This document shows positions 8,831-15,203 of a stretch of 64,000 nt of DNA, piece by piece. Positions within the stretch are counted from its first letter, which is position 1. Each line of letters starts with the position of its first letter. The notes under the pieces are model-generated. The model was given only the letters and a program-made list of their open reading frames with translations, had not been told where the DNA came from and did not search any database. The DNA lies in assembly GCF_013087515.1 (NCBI RefSeq), contig NZ_JABFCN010000009.1, positions 1 through 64,000 on the forward strand, given 5' to 3'. This stretch comes from Rhizobium sophorae. Its GTDB lineage: Bacteria > Pseudomonadota > Alphaproteobacteria > Rhizobiales > Rhizobiaceae. The position numbers and the translations under genes are program-made.

Positions 8831-9472
8831 ATGCGTGAAGCACTGATTGTCTGGGGTGGCTGGAGTGGACACGAGCCGCAGGAATGCGCCGAAATCATCA
8901 AGACCATGCTCGAGGAAGACGGCTTCAAGGTCTATCTCGAACACGGCACCGAGGCGCTTGCAGACCCTTCCGTCCATGATCTCAGCCTCGTCGTGCCGAT
9001 CATGACGATGTCGAAGATCGAGAAGGAAGAGGTCAAGAACCTTGCGACCGCGATCGAAAGCGGCGTCGGTATCGCCGGCTATCACGGCGGCGCGGGCGAT
9101 GCCTTCCGCGAATCCGTCGACTACCAGTTCATCATCGGCGGCCAGTGGGTGGCTCATCCCGGCAACATCATCGATTATACCGTCAACATCACCCGCCCAG
9201 ACGATCCCCTCATGGAGGGTATTGCCGATTTCCCCTATACGTCAGAGCAATATTACATGCATGTCGACCCCTCGAACGAGGTTCTGGCGACGACCAAGTT
9301 CACCGGCGAACACGCCTACTGGATCGACGGCGTCGTCATGCCTGTCGTCTGGAAGCGAAAATACGGCAAGGGCCGCGTCTTCTATTCCTCGCTCGGCCAT
9401 CAGGCCAAGGAATTCGACGTTCCCCAGATGAAGACCATCTTCCGCCGCGGCGCCAACTGGGCTGCGCGGTAA
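8831..9472 (+). CDS. ThuA-domain protein (trehalose-utilisation-like)
   Basis: A 213-residue cytosolic protein of the ThuA/glutamine-amidotransferase-like fold. The start WGGWSGHEP, the GYHGGAGDAFRES segment and the C-terminal SSLGHQAKEF are typical family landmarks. In Sinorhizobium, ThuA works with ThuB (a Gfo/Idh enzyme) in converting trehalose and related disaccharides to 3-keto derivatives. Here the same enzyme pair is adjacent, 17 bases apart, with a GGAGG ribosome site. The protein is about 50 residues shorter than S. meliloti ThuA, and the regulator is ROK rather than LacI type, so this is a paralogous route with an unknown substrate. Confidence 0.88.
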   Translation: MREALIVWGGWSGHEPQECAEIIKTMLEEDGFKVYLEHGTEALADPSVHDLSLVVPIMTMSKIEKEEVKNLATAIESGVGIAGYHGGAGDAFRESVDYQFIIGGQWVAHPGNIIDYTVNITRPDDPLMEGIADFPYTSEQYYMHVDPSNEVLATTKFTGEHAYWIDGVVMPVVWKRKYGKGRVFYSSLGHQAKEFDVPQMKTIFRRGANWAAR

Positions 9473-9538
9473 GGCGAGGCTGTTGAGGCGGATGCCGCAT
9501 GAGGGGCCAAGACATGGAGCCCTTTGGCAAGGGTTACC

Positions 9539-9650
9539 CTCATCCGCCTGCCGGCACCGACCGGGGTCGAGCCACGGGTCTCGACCCGTCCTTCGGACCC
9601 CCGCTTGCGGGGCGAAGGGGGATGTCGCGACCTCTCCGTTCCTCGCCAAC
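9539..9650 (+). repeat. Intergenic mosaic repeat, copy 2
   Basis: A plus-strand copy of the 1841-1957 element, with the same block order and about 80-85 percent identity by eye. It is followed by a further common rhizobial segment, CTCGCCCCGTTTACGGGGAG at about 9669-9688, which forms a GC-rich hairpin. The whole 9473-9718 gap between the ThuA gene and the next gene is filled by this repeat material. Confidence 0.75.
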
Positions 9651-9718
9651 TTTTCGCAGGGCACGTCCCCTCGCCCCGTTTACGGGGAGAGGGTTAGCGT
9701 GAGGGGCAGCCCGCGATC

Positions 9719-10195
9719 TCAGCGCAAGATCAATGCCGTCCCGTAGAGCCCCAGCGCGAAAACCGTATGGGCGAGAAGGTTGAAGCACCGGACCTTGTTC
9801 GGGGTCGGATGTTTGGAGGCGGCCCAGCCGATGCCGAGGCCCGGCTGCAGCAGGAACCACCCTGCCCCGACGGTGACGATGCCGAAGATCCAGGCGGGAA
9901 GAAATGTCGGGGCCGTCAGCCAGGCCGAGCCCATGATGACGGCGAAGATCACCCCATAGAGGATGCCGACGGCGTAATGGCTGATCCAACCGAGCGCCAG
10001 TTCATGGGCATAGGGCTCGGCGTCGGCAATGCTCTCGTGAAAGACCTTGCCGCGGCGAAGGTGCCAGAACCAACGGCCGACCGGAGCCCAGTTGGGCGCC
10101 GCCTGGCCGAACTGGGTGAGCAGGATCGCCCAGAGGTCCATGAGAATGGTTGCGCCGGCGCCGATCACCAGGCCGCGCCACAGAATATCGAACAT
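9719..10195 (-). CDS. DUF2938 family membrane protein
   Basis: A 158-residue protein with four hydrophobic segments, at about 5-22, 70-92, 98-118 and 138-156. The N-terminal GAGATILMDLWAILL and the WLxHxRRGKVFHE segment are recognisable for the DUF2938 family of small proteobacterial integral membrane proteins, whose function is unknown. It stands alone, convergent with the sugar locus and upstream of the MarR gene on the same strand. Confidence 0.8.
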   Translation of the reverse strand: MFDILWRGLVIGAGATILMDLWAILLTQFGQAAPNWAPVGRWFWHLRRGKVFHESIADAEPYAHELALGWISHYAVGILYGVIFAVIMGSAWLTAPTFLPAWIFGIVTVGAGWFLLQPGLGIGWAASKHPTPNKVRCFNLLAHTVFALGLYGTALILR

Positions 10196-10306
10196 TGGGA
10201 ATCACCGGAAAACGTTGCGATTGCAGGACGCTACAAGATCATCGCAGACGCGCCGGCGCAATGGTTCCGGTGAATTCAAAAGGCACATTCCGGAGTGATT
10301 CAGAGG

Positions 10307-10831
10307 CTAATCCGCCTGCGGTCCGTCCTCGCCCTGCGTCTCACCCGCGCCATTGCCAATATCGCCACTGATATCCTCCGCAAACTTCCGCATGAGGCGC
10401 ACGAGTTCATTGAAGTCGTGTTCGTCCCAGCTCTCGAAAATGGCCCGGCCCATCCGCTCGCGGGCGACGTCGATGCGATCGGTCATTGCCTTGCCCTTCG
10501 GGCTGATGACCGCCTCGCGCACGCGGCGGTCGGTGGCATTGCCGCGGCGCTCCACCAGATCGAGACTTTCGAGCTTGGCGACCTGGCGGCTGACGGTGGT
10601 GTAGTCGCGCCCGGCGCGGTCGGCGAGTTCGACCACGCCGATGGGACCGAGCCGTTCGATCGTGACCAGCAACGGAAACAGGGCGCGATCGAGCGAAATG
10701 CCCGCCTCGCGGACCATCTGCTCGTCACGCTGCGGGCGGTTCATGACACTGACGATCTCGATCAGAGCCCCATGCAGTTCGCGCAGTTTTCCGCTTATAT
10801 GTGTATTTTGCACATTCTTTGTTGACGTCAT
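10307..10831 (-). CDS. MarR-family transcriptional regulator
   Basis: A 174-residue winged-helix regulator. The recognition helix and wing lie in DYTTVSRQVAKLESL and VERRGNATDRRVRE (the family's DxR wing motif), about residues 75-115, flanked by helices for dimerisation. The ATG at 10831 has AGGAGA upstream; a longer upstream reading to 10999 would run into the divergent gene and is rejected. It is divergent from a flavin monooxygenase gene, with two palindromic sites between and at the start of the genes. It probably represses both and is released by an aromatic ligand. Confidence 0.9.
   Translation of the reverse strand: MTSTKNVQNTHISGKLRELHGALIEIVSVMNRPQRDEQMVREAGISLDRALFPLLVTIERLGPIGVVELADRAGRDYTTVSRQVAKLESLDLVERRGNATDRRVREAVISPKGKAMTDRIDVARERMGRAIFESWDEHDFNELVRLMRKFAEDISGDIGNGAGETQGEDGPQAD
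10798..10816. promoter_or_regulatory. Putative MarR operator 1
   Basis: TATGTGTATTTTGCACATT is an imperfect inverted repeat (ATGTG-N7-CACAT) inside the first codons of the MarR gene. It matches the site at 10846-10864 in arm sequence and in 7-base spacing. Binding here would block transcription of the regulator gene itself. Confidence 0.55.
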
Positions 10832-10845
10832 GCCGATTCTCCTAT

Positions 10846-10864
10846 TATGTGCATAATACACATA
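10846..10864. promoter_or_regulatory. Putative MarR operator 2
   Basis: TATGTGCATAATACACATA is a perfect six-base-arm inverted repeat (TATGTG-N7-CACATA) lying 12 bases before the monooxygenase ATG and 15 bases upstream of the MarR start. With its twin at 10798-10816 (centres 48 bases apart) it fits autoregulated MarR control of a divergent pair. Confidence 0.65.
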
Positions 10865-10875
10865 TGGAGAAACCA

Positions 10876-12372
10876 ATGACAGAGAATTCCACAGTCGACG
10901 TGCTGATTTCAGGCGCCGGGGCTGCCGGCCTGACGCTGGCAATCGAGCTGGCGCGGCGGGGCGTATCCTTCCGCCTGATCGAAAAATTGAACGACCCATT
11001 CCGCGGTTCCCGCGGCAAGGGTATTCAGCCGCGGAGCCAGGAGGTGTTCGAGGATCTCGGCATTCTCGACCGGATCGTCGCGCTCGGCGGCGCCTATCCC
11101 CGGCAGCGGGAATATCGTGACGACGGCAGCGTCAGCGAATCCGACGCCGTGGTGGGTGGGGAGCCGACGCCGGCCGAACCCTATCATCTTCCGCTGATGG
11201 TGCCGCAGTTCCTGACCGAAGGCGTGATGCGCGAGCGCCTGCTCGAGCTTGGGCATCGCCCAGAGTTCGGATGCGAACTCATCGGCTTCGAACAGGATGA
11301 GGCCGGCGTGACGGCGCGGCTTAAGGGCACATCCGGTGAAGAGGCCATCCGCGTGCGCTGGCTCGTCGGCGCCGATGGCGGCCGCAGCTTCGTGCGCCAC
11401 GCGCTGGATATCGGCTTTCCCGGCAAGACGCTCGGCGTGCGCGCCATGGTCGCCGATGTCATTCTGACAGGGTTGGACCGAGACGTATGGCATCGCTTCG
11501 GCGATGGCGACATGCAGCGGCAGATCGCCATTTGCCCGCTCGCGGGAACGGATCTGTTCCAGATCCAGGCGCCCATCCCGCTCGAAGGCGAGCTCGACCT
11601 CTCCGCGGCAGGCTTGACTGCCCTGGTGAAGGAACGCACCGGCCGCGACGACATCGAGGTCCAATCGGTCTCCTGGGCGTCAGCCTTCCATATGAACGCC
11701 CGGCTTGCCGATCGCTACCGACTCGGCCGCGTGTTCCTGGTCGGCGATGCCGCCCATACGCATCCACCAACCGGCGGACAGGGTCTGAATACCAGCGTTC
11801 AGGACGCCTATAATCTCGGATGGAAACTGGCTGCGGTCACTGCCGGCGCCCCCGACGCGCTGCTCGACAGCTACGAGGAAGAGCGCCGCCCGGTCGCCGC
11901 CGCCGTGCTCGGTCTGGCGACCAATCTTCTCGACGCCATGAAGCGAGGCGATATGCGGCGCGGCCGCGATGTGCATCAACTCGATATCGGCTATCCCTCC
12001 TCCTCCTTCTCGCTGGAAAAGCCGGAGCGGAACGCCGGCCTGCTTGCGGGCGATCGTGCGCCCGATGCGCCGCTCAAAGGTGTCGCCGGCCAGCCGACGC
12101 GCCTGTTCGAACTGTTCAGGGGGCCGCACTGGACGCTGCTGGGCTACGAGGCCGCGCAAGCCGCCGTGCCGCCGCGCCCGGGACTGCATATCCACAGGAT
12201 CGGCGAGCGCGGAGATGTCATCGATGAAGGCGGGCATTTCCATAATGCTTACGGTCTGACATCGGGCGACTGGGTGCTCGTACGTCCGGACGGTTATGTC
12301 GGCGCTATCATTGCGTCTGCTCACGCCTGGGCTCTGGAAGCCTATCTCGCAGATGTCGGCCTTGCTGCATAA
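10876..12372 (+). CDS. FAD-dependent aromatic hydroxylase (PheA/TfdB/MhpA-like)
   Basis: A 498-residue flavoprotein monooxygenase. The FAD-binding GAGAAG is at 13-18, the DG motif VGADGGRSFVR near 170-180, and the second FAD motif GDAAHTHPPTGGQGLN near 285-300. A C-terminal thioredoxin-like domain holds FAD or phenol as in phenol 2-monooxygenases. Such enzymes use NAD(P)H and oxygen to hydroxylate aromatic rings; the substrate is unknown. The start at 10876 is chosen for its GGAG site; upstream in-frame ATGs overlap the operator region. It is divergent from a MarR regulator and followed by an efflux-type MFS gene, which suggests response to a toxic aromatic. Confidence 0.9.
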   Translation: MTENSTVDVLISGAGAAGLTLAIELARRGVSFRLIEKLNDPFRGSRGKGIQPRSQEVFEDLGILDRIVALGGAYPRQREYRDDGSVSESDAVVGGEPTPAEPYHLPLMVPQFLTEGVMRERLLELGHRPEFGCELIGFEQDEAGVTARLKGTSGEEAIRVRWLVGADGGRSFVRHALDIGFPGKTLGVRAMVADVILTGLDRDVWHRFGDGDMQRQIAICPLAGTDLFQIQAPIPLEGELDLSAAGLTALVKERTGRDDIEVQSVSWASAFHMNARLADRYRLGRVFLVGDAAHTHPPTGGQGLNTSVQDAYNLGWKLAAVTAGAPDALLDSYEEERRPVAAAVLGLATNLLDAMKRGDMRRGRDVHQLDIGYPSSSFSLEKPERNAGLLAGDRAPDAPLKGVAGQPTRLFELFRGPHWTLLGYEAAQAAVPPRPGLHIHRIGERGDVIDEGGHFHNAYGLTSGDWVLVRPDGYVGAIIASAHAWALEAYLADVGLAA

Positions 12373-12399
12373 GCGGCAACTCAAAGCGCCACCGCCTTG

Positions 12400-12421
12400 G
12401 CGCGTCTGAAAACAGACGCGC
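12400..12421. terminator. Strong hairpin after the monooxygenase gene
   Basis: GCGCGTCTG-AAAA-CAGACGCGC is a perfect nine-base stem with a four-base loop, 28 bases after the hydroxylase stop. No U-run follows it on the plus strand, so it may be a 3' end stabiliser or weak attenuator before the MFS gene rather than a full intrinsic terminator. Confidence 0.4.
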
Positions 12422-12545
12422 TGCTGGAACCCGGCCGCGGGAATACCCGCCCCGATCGCGCGGCGCACCGGAGAAGCGCCTCGACGCGGATTCTCTGGGC
12501 GACCGCCTGCGTCGCACCGCCCTACCCGTCAATGAGAGAGATGTG

Positions 12546-12608
12546 ATGAGCGCTGAACTGCGTCCGATCGATGCTGCCGCAAGCGCCGCGTCGCAGAAAC
12601 TTGATTGA
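12546..12608 (+). pseudogene. Detached N-terminal leader of the MFS gene (in-frame stop)
   Basis: ATG at 12546, behind AGAGAG, opens 20 codons (MSAELRPIDAAASAASQKLD), then TGA at 12606-12608. After the stop the same frame continues with RLM into the MFS protein. The peptide looks like the hydrophilic cytoplasmic N-terminus of a transporter, so a nonsense mutation is likely; translation would have to restart at 12615. A sequencing error or a genuine leader peptide are alternatives. Confidence 0.45.
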
Positions 12609-12614
12609 CGGCTG

Positions 12615-13811
12615 ATGTTGCCGGTTTTCATCATCGTCAGCCTCGATGCCGCCAGCAGCGGCGCCATCCTGCCGGTCCTGCCATTCTACCTCCGAAATTT
12701 CGGCGCGTCGCCGCTCGTTCTCGGACTTGTCCTCGGTGCGGAAGCGCTCAGCCAGTTCGTTGCCGCTCCCTGGCTGGGTCAACTTTCCGACCATTACGGA
12801 CGCAAGAGGGTTTTGCTCGCCAGCCAGGCCGGAGCGTTGATCAGCCTTTTGCTGCTGGCGCTTGCCAACAGCGTCGTCTTCGCGCTGCTGGCGCGGATCG
12901 TGCTCGGCCTGACCGCAGCCAACTTTTCGGCCGCGGCCGCCTATGCCGCCGACAACAGCAGTCCCACCACCCGGCGCCAAGCCATCGGCATTCTGAGCGC
13001 AGGCCTCGGCCTTGGCGGAATGATCGGACCGAGCCTCTCCGGATACCTTGCCGGCATTTCCCTGACGGCGCCGATCTGGGTTGCGCTTGCCCTGTCAGCG
13101 ACCAGCATGCTGGTGACCGGGCTTTGGCTGAAAGGCGCCGATGCGCGCGGCCGGTTCGGCAACGACAGCAAAGCGGACGAGACGGTCGGCGAGAAGGTTT
13201 CCTTCCGAACCCTGCTTGCCTCGCCGGTCATCCGCGTCCTCGTCGCCGTTCTTCTCTGCCACTATTTCTCATACGGGATGTTCAGTTCGCAGCTCGCCGT
13301 TTTTCTGGCGGACACTTTCACCTGGAACGAGCATGCGTTCGGTCCGAAGGAGTTCGGTTACCTCCTGACCGCCGACGGTGCGATCAACGTCCTGGTCCAG
13401 CTTTTCCTGCTGAGATGGCTCGGCGGCACCTTCTCTGAGCGAGGCCTGATCGTTCTGGTCTTCACCATTCTCTCGATTGGCTATGTCACGGCTGGCCTTG
13501 CTACCGACATCGCCACCCTCGCCTTCGCCGTCCTTTGCATCAGCACGGGCGTGGCATTGGCGCGGCCGACATTCGTTGCGGCGCTCTCTGTGCACGTGCC
13601 GCAGCAACGCCAGGGCATCGTCATGGGAGCAACGCAGTCGCTTGTCGCCGTCACCGACATCGTCACGCCGGTCCTTGCCGGCGTCATTCTCGGGCAGAGC
13701 TTGTATGGCACATGGATCGGCGCCGTGGTGGCGATCGCACTGGCCGGGGCCGTCATCGCCCGCAGCCGGCTTCCCGCGATCGATCCGGAGACGAATGCTG
13801 CCGGCGGCTGA
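12615..13811 (+). CDS. MFS transporter (TetA/drug-efflux-like)
   Basis: A 398-residue transporter with 12 predicted membrane helices. It starts directly in the first helix (LPVFIIVSLDAASSG), motif A of the family follows at 55-65 (GQLSDHYGRKR), and the central loop at about 175-198 is charged. It resembles TetA-type proton-driven drug exporters. No good ribosome site precedes 12615 and an in-frame stop separates it from a plausible 20-codon leader, so expression may depend on re-initiation. Its position after the MarR-controlled hydroxylase suggests export of the same aromatic compound; this is inference. Confidence 0.8.
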   Translation: MLPVFIIVSLDAASSGAILPVLPFYLRNFGASPLVLGLVLGAEALSQFVAAPWLGQLSDHYGRKRVLLASQAGALISLLLLALANSVVFALLARIVLGLTAANFSAAAAYAADNSSPTTRRQAIGILSAGLGLGGMIGPSLSGYLAGISLTAPIWVALALSATSMLVTGLWLKGADARGRFGNDSKADETVGEKVSFRTLLASPVIRVLVAVLLCHYFSYGMFSSQLAVFLADTFTWNEHAFGPKEFGYLLTADGAINVLVQLFLLRWLGGTFSERGLIVLVFTILSIGYVTAGLATDIATLAFAVLCISTGVALARPTFVAALSVHVPQQRQGIVMGATQSLVAVTDIVTPVLAGVILGQSLYGTWIGAVVAIALAGAVIARSRLPAIDPETNAAGG

Positions 13812-13842
13812 CGCCTCTTGCCAGGCTTGGATCGCCTCTGTT

Positions 13843-14124
13843 TCAGAGGGCGTCACGCTCATATCGCGGCGCCCATCCGCGGGCCATCCCGCGGCTCATC
13901 ACGCTTTCCGCCAGCGCCAATTGCCGGCGGAGATGTTTGCAGTCATCGAGCAGCGAGCGTATCGCTGCCTTGGCATTGTCGTCATGCCAGGCAAGCACGG
14001 CTTCGACTTCCCAAGCTTGATCGGGCCAAGCTTGATCCGGCCAGGCTTGCTCGAGCCCAGCTTGATCGATCCCGGCTCGTTCGGGGCGTGCCCGATGGGG
14101 TTCCAAGGCTTTTGCCGGCTGCAT
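13843..14124 (-). CDS. Hypothetical SOS-operon protein with pentapeptide repeats
   Basis: A 93-residue protein. Residues 18-40 consist of about five imperfect five-residue units (AGIDQ, AGLEQ, AWPDQ, AWPDQ, AWEVE). A C-terminal half follows that looks conserved and helical (NAKAAIRSLLDDCKHLRRQL, then MSRGMARGWAPRYER). Its ATG overlaps the stop of the preceding gene by one base (TGATG), so translation is coupled. The pair lies behind a LexA-type box, so DNA-damage induction is likely. I recognise no enzymatic domain; the helical C-terminus could mediate protein binding. Confidence 0.6.
   Translation of the reverse strand: MQPAKALEPHRARPERAGIDQAGLEQAWPDQAWPDQAWEVEAVLAWHDDNAKAAIRSLLDDCKHLRRQLALAESVMSRGMARGWAPRYERDAL
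14013..14087 (+). repeat. 15-bp tandem repeat within a coding region
   Basis: Five consecutive 15-base units, the first two being AAGCTTGATCGGGCC and AAGCTTGATCCGGCC, followed by three more diverged copies. Because the unit is a multiple of three the repeat expands a five-residue motif in the gene on the opposite strand without breaking the frame. Confidence 0.75.
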
Positions 14125-14294
14125 CAGTTCAGCGCCAACGGCAATTGAACCGGGCGCGGCAAGGGCGGCAGCGGCCGGCTGAGTTCGACCTTTCTCTGCC
14201 AGGCGGCCCGCCGCTGTTGATCCCGCTCGCGGGCTGCGCGGGACGCTTCGACAAGCGCGAGGGCGTTGGCGATCACCTGTTCCGTATGCGTCAT
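14124..14294 (-). CDS. Small SOS-operon hypothetical protein
   Basis: A 56-residue, strongly charged helical protein (MTHTEQVIANALALVEASRAA, followed by RERDQQRRAAW and a proline-rich tail). The ATG at 14294 has GGAG six bases upstream; ATG/TTG codons slightly further upstream are possible. It is the first gene of a two-gene unit whose promoter (14324-14351) is followed directly by a GTTC-N7-GTTC box. It has no recognisable domain. Co-regulation with DNA-damage genes is inferred from the box. Confidence 0.6.
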   Translation of the reverse strand: MTHTEQVIANALALVEASRAARERDQQRRAAWQRKVELSRPLPPLPRPVQLPLALN

Positions 14295-14307
14295 GATCAT
14301 CTCCAAT

Positions 14308-14322
14308 GTTCCTGTTTTGTTC
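14308..14322. promoter_or_regulatory. LexA (SOS) box
   Basis: GTTC-CTGTTTT-GTTC matches exactly the direct-repeat SOS box GTTC-N7-GTTC known for alphaproteobacterial LexA, including the T-rich spacer typical of rhizobial sites. It sits between the predicted -10 and the first start codon of the small operon, where repressor binding would block transcription. Confidence 0.75.
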
Positions 14323-14323
14323 T

Positions 14324-14351
14324 AAGTTAGAGCTTCGGCAGGAAAAGTCAA
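14324..14351 (-). promoter_or_regulatory. Putative sigma-70 promoter of the SOS-type operon
   Basis: On the minus strand TTGACT (14346-14351), a 16-base spacer and TAACTT (14324-14329) are followed at once by the LexA box, so the start site would lie inside the operator. Confidence 0.5.
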
Positions 14352-14401
14352 GCGTCAGGACGATCTGGCTTTGAGGATAGGTGGGGAAGCGCGGAGAGTA
14401 T

Positions 14402-14659
14402 TCAGTCCGCCGCTTCTATGACGGCAATGCCGGCCTCCTGTGCTGCCCTGATGAAGGCCGCCCGCACATGTTCTGGTGGGAGATCGCCGATAATCGCATC
14501 CAGGCACGACTTGACGGCCTCGAAATACTCTTCGCCGTCGTCTACCGGCCAGTCGCGCAAGAGCGTGCGCGCGGCGTCCCACACAGAGTTAATAACGGCG
14601 TAATGGCCGAGCCCCATTGAGGCCAAGCCAACCGGTCGAAAATGTGCCGTCTGTCTCAC
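14402..14659 (-). CDS. DUF982 family protein
   Basis: An 85-residue protein with the DUF982 pattern: GLGHYAVINSVWDAARTLL, then WP, a conserved Cys in SCLDAI and a C-terminal AFIRAAQEAGI. The family is small, abundant in Rhizobiaceae and of unknown function. A GTG at 14659 is used as start; a downstream ATG at 14617 is also possible, but relatives keep a short segment before the GLGHY motif. It is separate from the SOS operon, with no obvious partner. Confidence 0.75.
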   Translation of the reverse strand: MRQTAHFRPVGLASMGLGHYAVINSVWDAARTLLRDWPVDDGEEYFEAVKSCLDAIIGDLPPEHVRAAFIRAAQEAGIAVIEAAD

Positions 14660-14759
14660 TTTGCTACAGCTTTTCCCAATTTCGGTGGAGCTATGGAATA
14701 CGATGCAATTTGCGTGCCGTTGGCAATCCGCCTACCGGCCGAAGCGTCGCTTTTGATCC

Positions 14760-14810
14760 TAGAACAGATGATTTCAGGCCGGGTCGGCCTAAAATCTGAA
14801 TCCTGTTCTA
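14760..14810. repeat. Rhizobial intergenic palindrome
   Basis: TAGAACAG (14760-14767) pairs with CTGTTCTA (14803-14810), and inside it ATTTCAGGCC pairs imperfectly with GGCCTAAAAT around a GGGTC loop. The transcript would form a long hairpin. I recognise this as a very common type of intergenic palindrome in Rhizobium. Confidence 0.7.
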
Positions 14811-14824
14811 CATTATATAGTTAG

Positions 14825-14870
14825 ACCATGATGTCGTCCGAAAGCCGCTCACACTTTTCGGCACCATGCC
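14825..14870. repeat. Second rhizobial palindromic repeat
   Basis: CATGATG followed by CCGAAA, and later TTTCGG followed by CACCATG, form an interrupted inverted repeat. The block with CCGCTCACACTTTTCGG resembles a second frequent rhizobial repeat family, which often stands next to the first one, as here. Confidence 0.55.
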
Positions 14871-15203
14871 CTCGTCGATCATGCCCGTCACAGACGTGTT
14901 ACTCCAATCCCCGGGTTCGGCAGCCGCCGCGCTTGAGAACATGGAACGCTTGAAGATCCCGACAGCTCCCCGACCAGTCATTAAGCGACCGATTATGGTA
15001 AATATCGGGCTTTCATCCCACGCCCCGCTGATTAAAACTCAGTCTTTCCTTCTATACTCTATAATGATCACAGCAACACATATGCTTTGCTGGAAGCAAA
15101 AACCCTCTCTAATCATTCGTTGATTGTCCCGGAGGTGGACGGAGTTTCGTCCGGGTCGTACAATGCCATCTCCTGCACGCGGCGGATCTGGGAGGAGCGT
15201 GCG

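Larger units (their letters stand above)
14660..15203. other. Intergenic region with two rhizobial palindromes
   Basis: About 540 bases separate the DUF982 gene from the cyclase gene. Palindromic repeat material occupies 14760-14870. The rest holds short open frames, including 14866-15123, without ribosome sites or recognisable products. I see no RNA gene. Confidence 0.55.

Noticed and set aside
14866..15123. 85-codon plus-strand frame before the cyclase gene
   Set aside because: No ribosome site, overlaps palindromic repeat DNA and shows no protein-like pattern.
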